Source: an uncultured Alteromonas sp.
GTDB taxonomy: Bacteria > Pseudomonadota > Gammaproteobacteria > Enterobacterales > Alteromonadaceae
Direction: 5' to 3'
Length of the DNA: 53,433 bases
NCBI RefSeq assembly: GCF_913058315.1
Contig: NZ_CAJXQY010000018.1
Coordinates: forward strand, 1-53,433
Below the pieces are notes generated by a model. That model worked only from the letters and a program-made list of their open reading frames with translations. It had not been told where the DNA came from and made no database searches. The position numbers and the translations under genes are program-made. Of the stretch, positions 21,325 to 29,446 are shown in pieces. Every line of letters starts with the position of its first letter. Positions within the stretch are counted from its first letter, which is position 1.

Positions 21325-22440
21325 TTACAACTCTTTAATGGTTGCAATGATAATGCGGCCAGCTATAAAGGCCATTATCAGCATAACGCCAATTAAAACC
21401 AGGTTATAAACAGTTTTAGGATAAGCTGCTGAGTCTGGCAGGGTAGGTGATTCAATAGTCACCAGGTGTTGAATTTGTTCGTAAGTATCGACCCGCGCAT
21501 TTTCTAACGTCATTAAAGATGAGCCATAAGCCTGCATGGCAAGTTCGGCCTGAACCTGTAGGTTTGAATATTGCGCCATCAGCTGATTAATGGATAACTT
21601 CGACTCACCGTTCTGTGCATCGCTGATCTTGGTTTTCTGACTGTTAATCTGTTCTTCCAGTGCTCTGATTTGACGTTTGAGCGAGATGATTTCCGGGGCA
21701 GAGTCAGACATAATGCTTTTTAAGGTATTTAGTTCTGCTTCCCTTTGCGCCAGTGTCGCTTCCAGAGTAAAGGCGATTTGTTGAATGGCTACACCTTCGG
21801 CATTAGGGTCCAACACATTGTATTTTGTTTGAAAGTCAATCAGCGCCAGTTTGGCATTCTGCAGCTTTTCCTCAACAATATCGTGCTCACTTTGAGCAAA
21901 AGCCAGGCGCGATTTGGCGAGGTTATTACTGATCTCGTTAATGAACAGCTCTGCACGTTTTACTATGGTTTGACTGATTAGCTTTGCATAGGCTGGATCG
22001 TAGGCTCTTGCCGAGAGTTCAATCACACTGGTATTTGAGTCGATAACTACTTCGGTGTTGGCCAGGTAATATTCCAGGAAATCCTCTTCGCTGTGATGAG
22101 CGCCGAGCCGACTAATAAAATCACCGGCTGATGAGGTGTAGTGTGCGCGCAGTCCGATAGTTTCATCCAGGTAATGGAGCATATCTGCAGATTTTACAAA
22201 CGCTACGACCAACTGACTATCGTTTGCACTACCAACACCGGTTACGCCGCTCATTAACATCGATGAGGGATCAAAACTATTTGCACCATCGGCAGATTTA
22301 ACTACTAACTGACTGGTACTTTCGTATTTTGGGGCCGCAATCAAAATCAGATAAACGGCATATAACAGCCAGGGGATAACCACTAAAAGAATAGGGCGTT
22401 TTTTTATGTGAGCGGTGATGTTGTCTAACACTTGTTTCAT
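21325..22440 (-). CDS. kpsE: Capsule polysaccharide export inner-membrane protein (KpsE/CtrB/BexC type)
   Basis: 371 residues with the polysaccharide co-polymerase layout: a basic N-terminus, a first membrane helix (about 15-33), a periplasmic domain with long coiled-coil stretches (about 185-300, e.g. LKSIMSDSAPEIISLKRQ), and a second membrane helix near the end (about 345-365). KpsE-type proteins link the KpsMT transporter to the outer-membrane channel. It is the last gene of the operon, 12 bases after kpsT. Confidence 0.88.
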   Translation of the reverse strand: MKQVLDNITAHIKKRPILLVVIPWLLYAVYLILIAAPKYESTSQLVVKSADGANSFDPSSMLMSGVTGVGSANDSQLVVAFVKSADMLHYLDETIGLRAHYTSSAGDFISRLGAHHSEEDFLEYYLANTEVVIDSNTSVIELSARAYDPAYAKLISQTIVKRAELFINEISNNLAKSRLAFAQSEHDIVEEKLQNAKLALIDFQTKYNVLDPNAEGVAIQQIAFTLEATLAQREAELNTLKSIMSDSAPEIISLKRQIRALEEQINSQKTKISDAQNGESKLSINQLMAQYSNLQVQAELAMQAYGSSLMTLENARVDTYEQIQHLVTIESPTLPDSAAYPKTVYNLVLIGVMLIMAFIAGRIIIATIKEL

Positions 22441-22452
22441 TTTTTTGCTCGA

Positions 22453-23103
22453 TTATTCCAAGTAGGCTGCAATACCTTGTTCAAGGTCACTGTAGTAATT
22501 GAGTTTACCATCTTCAATGATGATCGCTGAGGTACAAAATTCCCGTACCTGATCCATCTCATGACTGACCATAATCAGGCCGGCTTCTTTGGCTTTAATT
22601 TCCAAAGCTTCTCTGGCCTTACGACGAAATTTAGGGTCGCCCACTGAGGTTGCTTCATCTATCAGATAGATATCAAAATGAATATTGATGCAACAGGCAA
22701 AGACCAGTCGGGCACGCATACCGGAAGAATAGGTTTGCACTGGTAAGTCAAATCGCTTGCCGATTTCGGCAAAATCCTGCACTGCTTCTTCGTAAGCAGC
22801 CAAATCCTTTACATCATTTATGCGGGCAATAAACCGGGCATTTTCCCGCCCGGTCATTTTAGGATGAACGCCTGTGGCCAGCGCAACTGGCCAGGACATG
22901 GATTTATTCGTATAAATCTGGCCTTTGTCCGGGTATTCGCTTTTGGCCAGCATGCGAAATAAGGTGGACTTACCAGCACCGTTTTTTCCCAAAATAGCCA
23001 CATTGTTTTCAGTCGGAAAATCAAAGTTGAGGTTCCTGAAAATATACTGAGGCCCTAATCTACTGGGGTAAGACTTGGTTAGATTGATTAAGCGGATAGT
23101 CAT
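22453..23103 (-). CDS. kpsT: Capsule polysaccharide ABC transporter ATPase (KpsT type)
   Basis: 216 residues, the typical size of KpsT/BexA/CtrD. Walker A GKNGAGKST is at 39-47; the ABC signature region is YSSGMRARL; Walker B ends YLIDEATSVGDP. It drives export of polysaccharide through KpsM. The signature YSSGM instead of LSGGQ is usual for polysaccharide exporters. It is coupled to kpsM by an ATGA overlap. Confidence 0.92.
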   Translation of the reverse strand: MTIRLINLTKSYPSRLGPQYIFRNLNFDFPTENNVAILGKNGAGKSTLFRMLAKSEYPDKGQIYTNKSMSWPVALATGVHPKMTGRENARFIARINDVKDLAAYEEAVQDFAEIGKRFDLPVQTYSSGMRARLVFACCINIHFDIYLIDEATSVGDPKFRRKAREALEIKAKEAGLIMVSHEMDQVREFCTSAIIIEDGKLNYYSDLEQGIAAYLE

Positions 23104-23894
23104 CGGGATAACAACCCTTTCCAGGTCAGGTGATACAGTGAAACGGCAAAGAAAAAGACAACCAGGGTAAATTGGAATGCATAGTGGAGGCTCACACCGT
23201 TATCGCCATAGGATTCCAGACAGGCATAACGGCCAAGTTCAACAAAATGCACCAGAGGATTCCAGGTAAACCAATGCCAGTATTCCACAGGGATATCCTG
23301 TAAACTAAAAAACACGCAGGAGATGAAAAAAAGTGGTCGGGTAAATACACCGACTATTTTCTTTACTTCAGGCAAATAAGAAGAAGCAATTCCTAATATA
23401 CAACTCATGCTGATTGTCATAATCCACAGGAGATGGAATAACAAAAACAGCAGCAAAGGGTCATGAACAGGGAACGTCATTCCCAACAGGTATATCGTTA
23501 ACAGGGCGAGAATAATGACTATAATTTTTATGGTGTATTCAACGAAGGCCGATACCAGTAGCGCAGAGATGGGCTGCACCTGCCTGAAGGCATAAAGGGG
23601 CTTGTTTTTACTAAATGCACTGGCGATTTTTGTAAAAGGTTGCAGAAAAGATTGGATGGTGACCATACCAATCAACATAAAAATGAAGATAGGTAAACCG
23701 TGAGCGTCACCGTCGCGGATTAAGCTTCTCAGGTACGACAAACCAAATATAAAAGCAAATGGTTCAAGAAAACCCCAGGCTAATCCCAGTCTGTCACTAA
23801 ATTGAGAGCGCAACTCACGCAGGAAAAGCGCAAAGCATACGCTTTTCCATACTTTAAGCTGGGAGCGAAATGAGACGCTTACAATATCTGACAT
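23100..23894 (-). CDS. kpsM: Capsule polysaccharide ABC transporter permease (KpsM type)
   Basis: 264 residues, an ABC-2 type permease with about six membrane helices and an amphipathic N-terminus containing FLRELRSQFSDRLGLAWGF, as in KpsM/BexB/CtrC. With KpsT it moves lipid-linked polysaccharide across the inner membrane. It overlaps kpsT by 4 bases and the outer-membrane component by one base. Confidence 0.92.
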   Translation of the reverse strand: MSDIVSVSFRSQLKVWKSVCFALFLRELRSQFSDRLGLAWGFLEPFAFIFGLSYLRSLIRDGDAHGLPIFIFMLIGMVTIQSFLQPFTKIASAFSKNKPLYAFRQVQPISALLVSAFVEYTIKIIVIILALLTIYLLGMTFPVHDPLLLFLLFHLLWIMTISMSCILGIASSYLPEVKKIVGVFTRPLFFISCVFFSLQDIPVEYWHWFTWNPLVHFVELGRYACLESYGDNGVSLHYAFQFTLVVFFFAVSLYHLTWKGLLSR

Positions 23895-25699
23895 TAGTTC
23901 AGTGCTACGTTGGCCGCCACAGCAATCTGGTAAATGATTTGAGTGATATCTTTTACCGCCTGTAAAGTCTTCGCATCAACGCGAGGCAATACAATTACCT
24001 GATCACCTGCTGTGACTTCAGAGCTATCATCCACGTCATAGAAATCCACCATACCATTGGCGCGAATAATCAGAATACGGGCATCATTAGCGCGTTCACT
24101 AAAGCCGCCGGCCCAGGCTACATAATCAGAAAGTTCAGCATCCGGGTTAAATACCACCGATTGAGGCATGAGTACTTCACCACCTACATGAACCAAATCT
24201 GTTCTGGTAGGGATAACGATAGTGTCGTTTTCTTCCAGCAGAATATCTGCCACATTATCGTTTTCAGCAATAATCACTTTACCCAACGGCTTCACCTGTC
24301 TGGCCCTGGCAATAAAGTCGGTGACAAGCTGTGCTTCCTGAACCCTGATGGAGCCTTCTCCGGTAGAGCGGACCGGCGCAGTGTAGATACTCCGTTCAAG
24401 ACGATCCAAGGCCTGATTGATAATTAATTGTTGCTGATCGGCTACACTTTCGCGCAATAAATAGACGTTTTTAAAATCAGCCAGGTTCGGGTCGATTTCA
24501 ATATTGCTGAGCACCTGATGTAATCGGGCGCCTTTGGAAACCATGACTCTTGATGCCCCGCGGAAACTTCCTGCTACATTAATCGGGTAAACTTGTACTT
24601 CATGGTCGTTCTTAAACTCAACATGATCGCCGGGACGCAGGCTGAATTGTTCGAAATTAGCCAGTGTGGCATAGCGCGCAAATTGGGCACCATCACGAAG
24701 CCCGCTTACCGAAACGTGGCTGATAAAATCCCCTGGCTTTGCATAATCAACCAAGGCTTCACCGGTTAAATCTGATGGTTTCAACTCAAAAGTGAAACTG
24801 TTTCTGGCACCTTCGCTCACGGTTATCGTTGGGCCAATAGGGCGAACCAAAATTACGTCTTTGTCCTGAAATGAAATGGCCGGCAACTCGCCATCGGTAA
24901 CAAAGTTATATAAATCAATTGTGTGGACCACTTCGCCAGCACGTAAAATATCTATTTTACGAAAGCTGCCACGCAGAAAATCCACTCCGCCGGCGCGCTT
25001 AAGAAAGTATAACGGGCTGTCAGTTGCCTGGCCGGCATATTGCCCTGGTCTTAGGACCGGTCCCGAAACATAAACAGAGACAGGCGTAGCGGTTAATAAG
25101 TTGACATATACGTTAACATCATTGGTATAGACCTGCTTAATGCTTCTTGTCACCGTAGCATTTACCTGGCTGGACGGTACATTCAGCAGATTAACCGGAC
25201 CAATATTAGGGATGAAAATATTGCCCTGACTGTCGACGGTTGCAACATCAGAATAATCTACCGCTCCCCATAACCAAATGGAAATTTGATCGCCGGGCGC
25301 CACCAGATAATTGGGGTTGACTGCATTGGTGCGCTCAGACTCAAACCCCCCAACAAATAAGTTGGCAGCAAAGGGCGGATTTTCCATAGCTTCCTGGAGA
25401 GGAAAAACCATATCCATCGTCGGCTCGCCTGGCAACACTAACCCGCTTCTGGGTTGGGTATTATACTGCCCTGAACTTGGCCGGGTACCCGTTTGACTGT
25501 TGCCTTGCAGGGTGGGAGACGTAGATAACTGAACAGGGCTAACCCCTGTATTACCAGCGTTAGCTGAAGCAGTGTTACTGGCACCGCGTTGGCTCAGTTG
25601 CTGCTGAACTTGTTGAATTTGCTCTGCTGTTTGTGCTTGTGTGTTACTGAAATACGATAGCGATAAAGCAGCGACCGTTAACCACGTAGATATACGCAT
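23894..25699 (-). CDS. kpsD: Polysaccharide export outer-membrane protein (KpsD/Wza class)
   Basis: 601 residues. A signal peptide (cleavage about residue 22, after NTQAQ) is followed by a Gln/Ser/Thr-rich linker, a Poly_export domain from about 131 (LVAPGDQISIWLWGAVDY) and several SLBB-type beta-grasp segments (VYVSGPVLRPGQY; VYPINVAGSFRGAS; VHVGGEVLMPQS). It should form the periplasm-spanning exit channel for the polysaccharide. No lipobox is seen; the small lipoprotein gene just upstream may help at the outer membrane. The length fits KpsD rather than Wza. Confidence 0.88.
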   Translation of the reverse strand: MRISTWLTVAALSLSYFSNTQAQTAEQIQQVQQQLSQRGASNTASANAGNTGVSPVQLSTSPTLQGNSQTGTRPSSGQYNTQPRSGLVLPGEPTMDMVFPLQEAMENPPFAANLFVGGFESERTNAVNPNYLVAPGDQISIWLWGAVDYSDVATVDSQGNIFIPNIGPVNLLNVPSSQVNATVTRSIKQVYTNDVNVYVNLLTATPVSVYVSGPVLRPGQYAGQATDSPLYFLKRAGGVDFLRGSFRKIDILRAGEVVHTIDLYNFVTDGELPAISFQDKDVILVRPIGPTITVSEGARNSFTFELKPSDLTGEALVDYAKPGDFISHVSVSGLRDGAQFARYATLANFEQFSLRPGDHVEFKNDHEVQVYPINVAGSFRGASRVMVSKGARLHQVLSNIEIDPNLADFKNVYLLRESVADQQQLIINQALDRLERSIYTAPVRSTGEGSIRVQEAQLVTDFIARARQVKPLGKVIIAENDNVADILLEENDTIVIPTRTDLVHVGGEVLMPQSVVFNPDAELSDYVAWAGGFSERANDARILIIRANGMVDFYDVDDSSEVTAGDQVIVLPRVDAKTLQAVKDITQIIYQIAVAANVALN

Positions 25700-25713
25700 A
25701 AGCGAATTAGCCT

Positions 25714-26091
25714 TTATAGGGTGTTACTAAAAACCAACGCTGGATAAAGCAACCAGTACGTTTGATTGTTGCAGACGGGGCGAACTTCAGTTGAACCTGA
25801 ACGGCCTTGACGTTTTAGCCGATAACACTGATTGCCCAGAGCTGAGATATAACTATTGGAAACTACATAGCTATTTCCTTCGATCACAATGGCTTTATTG
25901 GCGCTTATGTTTAACTCTGGAATAGCTTTTGCTTTACCTTCAGGTATACCAGCGTTTGTATCGCTAAGGTGGTGCGTAAAGCTTGGATTAACCAGCGGCA
26001 GGTTTGCTTTGACACTCTGAGGTTGTGACACACATCCCAGCATTGTCATAGTGCTGAAAAGTAGAGCGGATAATATAACTTGTCTTCTCAT
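25714..26091 (-). CDS. Small lipoprotein, first gene of the capsule export operon
   Basis: 125 residues. The signal ends MTMLGC with lipidated Cys20. The mature part is about 105 residues, with a well-ordered tail containing GNSYVVSNSYISALGNQCYRL and a second Cys in RPVCNN, perhaps a disulfide pair. I recognise no named family. Position 14 bases upstream of the kpsD-like gene and the lipoprotein signal suggest an accessory role at the outer-membrane exit, which is inference. Confidence 0.8.
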   Translation of the reverse strand: MRRQVILSALLFSTMTMLGCVSQPQSVKANLPLVNPSFTHHLSDTNAGIPEGKAKAIPELNISANKAIVIEGNSYVVSNSYISALGNQCYRLKRQGRSGSTEVRPVCNNQTYWLLYPALVFSNTL

Positions 26092-26439
26092 TGCCTGACT
26101 GTAATACGTCCATTTAAAAGTGGTCGTAGCATACCATAATCAGGCGAAAAGGCATGCACTGATTATTCGGCCGAGTAAACTCTGAGCAGAACTGAACACA
26201 ACTGAGTAAAAAATGTTCGTTTAAATTTAAATTTAATCCGGGGGGTAGTCAGTTATACTAATGTTTACTATTATATCGGGTGATTATAGTGACCTCTCCA
26301 CGAAGCCTCAGATGGCTGGTGTAGCCATGAACAGGTTCGGCGATATTCTCAACGGAGTTAGTGATTAAATGGATTGTCCTGGTTGTAGTGTGGGCGTGAG
26401 AACACAGGTGGGTAAGGATTCTGTGGAGAAAAGTAAGGC
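26092..26439. promoter_or_regulatory. 348-bp divergent regulatory region between capsule export operon and wecA
   Basis: No gene is visible. It holds four imperfect 10-bp direct repeats (26171-26211), an AT-rich run of TTTAAA units (26221-26236), candidate -10 hexamers TATACT (26254-26259) and TATTAT (26269-26274, with TAGTCA 17 bases upstream at 26246-26251), and a leader hairpin (26312-26328). Transcription of wecA probably starts near 26280, giving a leader of about 160 bases. I could not locate the minus-strand promoter with confidence. Confidence 0.55.
26171..26211. repeat. Four tandem imperfect 10-bp repeats
   Basis: Units CCGAGTAAAC (26171-26180), then after one extra T, CTGAGCAGAA (26182-26191), CTGAACACAA (26192-26201) and CTGAGTAAAA (26202-26211). 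The consensus is CTGAGYARAA. One-turn phasing places every unit on the same helix face, as in tandem sites for OmpR/PhoB-type regulators. The binding protein is unknown. Confidence 0.55.
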
Positions 26440-27516
26440 ATGATGGACTATCTGCAGTTTATTCCGTTATTTACAGCATTTTTTGTCGCATTGATTTTGT
26501 TGGTGGTGATGACGCCTCTGGCGCATCAGTTTGGTCTTGTTGATCAACCGTCATACAGAAAGCGCCACAATGGTATTGTGCCGCTAACCGGCGGCGTGGC
26601 TATTTTTGTTGCTGTGCTGGTGGCCAGTGTAATGACTGATGTGTGGATGAAGAACAATCCGCTGTTTTTCACAGCTTCGGCATTTATAGTATTGCTGGGT
26701 ATGCTTGACGACCGTTTTGACCTGAGTGCCAAAGGGCGCTTAGTTTGTCAGTTCGGTGTGGCGTCTATTATGGCGTGGAGTGCACAGAACTACATTACAT
26801 CCCTGGGCGATATTTTTGGTTTTGGCTCCGTTTACCTGGGTCTGGCCGGTTATTTCTTTACTCTGATTTGTGTGGTGGGTGTGATAAACGCTATTAACAT
26901 GATCGACGGTATTGATGGCCTTGCCGGCGGGATGAGTCTGGTTGTGCTGCTGAGTGTTGTCAGTTTGTTACTGTTGTCGGATAACGGTGCGGCCATCATG
27001 GAACCGCTGGTGATTATAGCTGCCATCGTACCGTTTCTGGCCTTTAACCTGAGTCTCAAAGGCTTCAAAGGCAACAAAATATTCATGGGCGATGCGGGGA
27101 GTATGTTTGTTGGTCTTACTATCGTATGGTTGCTGGTTGATCATACTCAGGGACCCGGCGCGTCTTTACGCCCGATTACCGGTGTTTGGTTAATAGGCCT
27201 GCCCCTGATGGACATGGCGGCCATTATGTTCAGACGTGCCAGAAAAGGTCAGTCTGTACTGAAACCCGATCGCAAGCACCTCCACAACATCTTTATGCGC
27301 GCCGGGTTTAGTCCACGCCGCTCGTTAGTAGCGATTCTACTGATGGGCGCTGGCTATTGTCTGATTGGTATTCTCGGAGAGGTGTATGAGGTACCGGCGT
27401 ACATTATGTTCTGGGGATTCATGGCACTTCTGGTGATTTACAGCGCAGCGATTATGAATATCTGGAAACTCATTCGGGTTTTTCGTGCGGTAAAACGCCG
27501 CTTGCTGCCTGCATAA
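26440..27516 (+). CDS. wecA: Undecaprenyl-phosphate GlcNAc-1-phosphate transferase WecA
   Basis: 358 residues, about 11 membrane helices. Family motifs: DQPSYRKRHNGIVPLTGG, Asp90-Asp91 in MLDDRFD (same positions as E. coli WecA), MIDGIDGLAGG, FMGDAGSMFVG and the HLHNIFMRAG-like PDRKHLHNIF. It transfers GlcNAc-1-P (or a related HexNAc-1-P) to undecaprenyl phosphate and so starts a lipid-linked glycan. The start is ATG 26440 or ATG 26443; AAGG at 26435-26438 is better spaced for the second. It is divergent from the capsule export operon, with glycosyltransferases downstream. Confidence 0.93.
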   Translation: MMDYLQFIPLFTAFFVALILLVVMTPLAHQFGLVDQPSYRKRHNGIVPLTGGVAIFVAVLVASVMTDVWMKNNPLFFTASAFIVLLGMLDDRFDLSAKGRLVCQFGVASIMAWSAQNYITSLGDIFGFGSVYLGLAGYFFTLICVVGVINAINMIDGIDGLAGGMSLVVLLSVVSLLLLSDNGAAIMEPLVIIAAIVPFLAFNLSLKGFKGNKIFMGDAGSMFVGLTIVWLLVDHTQGPGASLRPITGVWLIGLPLMDMAAIMFRRARKGQSVLKPDRKHLHNIFMRAGFSPRRSLVAILLMGAGYCLIGILGEVYEVPAYIMFWGFMALLVIYSAAIMNIWKLIRVFRAVKRRLLPA

Positions 27517-27518
27517 AT

Positions 27519-27543
27519 TGCATCACGATGGTGCATATTTTTC
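27519..27543 (+). terminator. Weak terminator candidate after wecA
   Basis: TGCATCA and TGGTGCA (one G-T pair) with a 3-base loop, followed by TATTTTTC, directly after the wecA stop. If it works, the next gene needs its own promoter; TACACT at 27555-27560 is a possible -10. Confidence 0.35.
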
Positions 27544-27545
27544 AA

Positions 27546-27587
27546 AAAATCCGGTACACTTCGCGTTATTGTCGATAGCCGGATTTT
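27546..27587. repeat. Perfect 9-bp inverted repeat before the first glycosyltransferase
   Basis: AAAATCCGG (27546-27554) and CCGGATTTT (27579-27587) flank 24 bases that contain the candidate -10 TACACT. The right arm ends 3 bases before the TTG start at 27591 and covers its weak ribosome binding site. It could be an operator or an RNA hairpin that hides the start in read-through transcripts. Confidence 0.5.
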
Positions 27588-27590
27588 ACC

Positions 27591-28478
27591 TTGACCCCCA
27601 ACTTTTCAATTAAACACAGCAACTACCGGGTGCATGAAATACCCGCTATAGTTGCTATGGCTGTGTACGAAAAGGATTGCTCGGACTGGGTCGACCAGGC
27701 AATTATCAGTATTCGTCAGCAAACCTACAGCGATTTTCTGTATGTTATTGTGATTGATGGCCATATATCACCTGAATTGCTGGCCGTAATTATGCAACAT
27801 GCTGATGACGACGAACGCCTGGTAATTATAGAAGGTAGCGCTAACAGAGGGTTAGCGACCTGCATGAACTTTGCTATCGACTGGTCGTTATCCTTAAAAC
27901 CCCAGTACTTCTTCCGTATGGATGCCGACGATATTTCAGAACTTAATCGTCTGGAAAAACAAATAACCTACCTGACCAAGCACTCCCATGTTGCGATTCT
28001 CGGCACCGGCCTGATTGAAATTAACGAGCAGAATAAACAGGTTGGGGCACGGGTGATGCCACAAACAAACCGCCAGATAACCCGTCTGCTGCCGCGCCGC
28101 TGCACGATTAATCACCCTACTGTATGTATTCGCTACAAAGTGTTCAGCGACGGCTATCGTTATGATGACGCGCTGCAAAATACACAGGATTATTTCCTCT
28201 GGATTGAGCTCGCCGCGGCGGGCTATATTTTTTGTAATTTAAAAGATAAGTTACTGCGATTTCGACGGGTGAATGATTTTTACAAGCGTCGCGGGCTAAT
28301 GAAGTCGCTCAATGAGTTCCGCGCCCGATTCAGGGCAATGCGCTGGCTGAAGCGCCTGACTCCCTACAACCTGCTGTACGCCTGTCTTGTACTAGGCCTG
28401 AGAATGATGCCGTCAGGTGTTGTCAAAATGGCTTACAAGCTCGATCGGCACATCCTTGAAAAAATAGTGAAGCATTGA
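27591..28478 (+). CDS. Family 2 glycosyltransferase
   Basis: 295 residues. A GT-A fold is indicated by the early beta-strand IPAIVAMAVYEKD, the ANRGLATCMNFAI segment and the metal-binding FRMDADDIS (Asp111, Asp113, Asp114), followed by TINHPTVCIRY and the late QDYFLW motif of GT2 enzymes. It adds a sugar to a lipid-linked or similar acceptor; donor and linkage cannot be read from sequence. No membrane helix is evident except a weak hydrophobic stretch near the C-terminus. The start is TTG at 27591; a GTG (V at residue 14) is an alternative. Its stop overlaps the TTG start of the next gene. Confidence 0.85.
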   Translation: MTPNFSIKHSNYRVHEIPAIVAMAVYEKDCSDWVDQAIISIRQQTYSDFLYVIVIDGHISPELLAVIMQHADDDERLVIIEGSANRGLATCMNFAIDWSLSLKPQYFFRMDADDISELNRLEKQITYLTKHSHVAILGTGLIEINEQNKQVGARVMPQTNRQITRLLPRRCTINHPTVCIRYKVFSDGYRYDDALQNTQDYFLWIELAAAGYIFCNLKDKLLRFRRVNDFYKRRGLMKSLNEFRARFRAMRWLKRLTPYNLLYACLVLGLRMMPSGVVKMAYKLDRHILEKIVKH

Positions 28479-29341
28479 AATTTTCGGCCATTATCATTCT
28501 TTTCTACCCGGAGCGTACCATATTGCTCAACAATATCAGTCTGCTGACGGCTAACGGCTGGCAGATTATTGTTGTTGATAATTCGCCCCAGAGCCACCAG
28601 CAATGGTTGGATGCTTCCGTTGAATACAGGCATTGCCCTGAAAACGCAGGCATTGCTCATGCGCAAAATATTGGTTTACGGTTGGCGCAGGAAAAGACCT
28701 GTGATTATGCCATGCTCCTGGACCAGGATAGCCACCTTTCCCGGCAGCTCCTGAACACAGCAAAAAAAAGAGTCGTTGATGCGCGGGCGCTGTATCCGAA
28801 GCTTGCAGCCTACGGCCCTTCCATTGTCAGTGAGTTCGACAATCAGGTCGTCAGGGCGAAGGTCCAGCGAGCGGTGCCAGATAATCAGGGGTTCCTGCAT
28901 TGCAGGCAGATTATTGCTTCCGGAAAAGTGATCCCGCTTTCAGTGCTCAGGGACATTGGCATGATGGAAGATGAGTTATTTATAGATGGCGTGGATCATG
29001 AATGGTGTTGGCGGGCGAGCCAAAAAGGATATCGGATCGTTTGCGATACACAAGCCACTCTAAGACACCGCCAGGGTGAGTCACGCAAGCACATTCTGGG
29101 CGTGACTTTTAAGGTGGGCAGTCCGGTCAGGCTTTATTATCAATATCGCAATATTCTGATTTTACTGCGCAGACCTTACGTACCTATCTACTGGAAAATC
29201 AGAAATTGTGTAGCGCTGCCGATTCGGTGGTGGATCAACGGCTGGTGTCTGGAGCACTCAAAGCAACGCCGACACTACATGTGGCGTGGTTTTTTAGATG
29301 GTCTGCACAAGCGTGCTGGCCGTTACAAGGCTGACCAATAA
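28475..29341 (+). CDS. Family 2 glycosyltransferase, rhamnosyltransferase-like
   Basis: 288 residues. The N-terminus FSAIIILFYPE, VVDNSPQ, the ENAGIAHAQNIGLRLA segment, the DxD-like LLDQDS (Asp83, Asp85) and the late FIDGVDHEWCWRASQKGYRI are the pattern of GT2 rhamnosyltransferases (RfbF/WbbL-like). The likely donor is dTDP-L-rhamnose, by family analogy only. The start TTG at 28475 overlaps the previous stop (TTGA), so translation is coupled. The C-terminus is rich in Arg and Trp and may associate with the membrane. Confidence 0.83.
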   Translation: MKFSAIIILFYPERTILLNNISLLTANGWQIIVVDNSPQSHQQWLDASVEYRHCPENAGIAHAQNIGLRLAQEKTCDYAMLLDQDSHLSRQLLNTAKKRVVDARALYPKLAAYGPSIVSEFDNQVVRAKVQRAVPDNQGFLHCRQIIASGKVIPLSVLRDIGMMEDELFIDGVDHEWCWRASQKGYRIVCDTQATLRHRQGESRKHILGVTFKVGSPVRLYYQYRNILILLRRPYVPIYWKIRNCVALPIRWWINGWCLEHSKQRRHYMWRGFLDGLHKRAGRYKADQ

Positions 29342-29349
29342 GTTTTCTG

Positions 29350-29378
29350 TTGAGCCGGTAACGTCATGATGCTTTAAT
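29350..29378 (+). promoter_or_regulatory. Candidate promoter of ugd-galU
   Basis: TTGAGC (29350-29355), a 17-base spacer and TTTAAT (29373-29378) in the 105-base gap between the second glycosyltransferase and ugd, about 60 bases before the ugd ribosome binding site. Confidence 0.5.
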
Positions 29379-29446
29379 GTTTTAGCTTTATTATTAGAAA
29401 TGCCTGTCAACACGGGCAACGCTGAGTTTAAGAAGGAAGGAAACAA

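Noticed and set aside
26123..26250. JUMPstart/ops element for RfaH in the capsule-wecA gap
   Set aside because: GTCGTAGCAT and GGGGGTAGTCA only partly resemble GGCGGTAGCGT and are not well placed in either leader.
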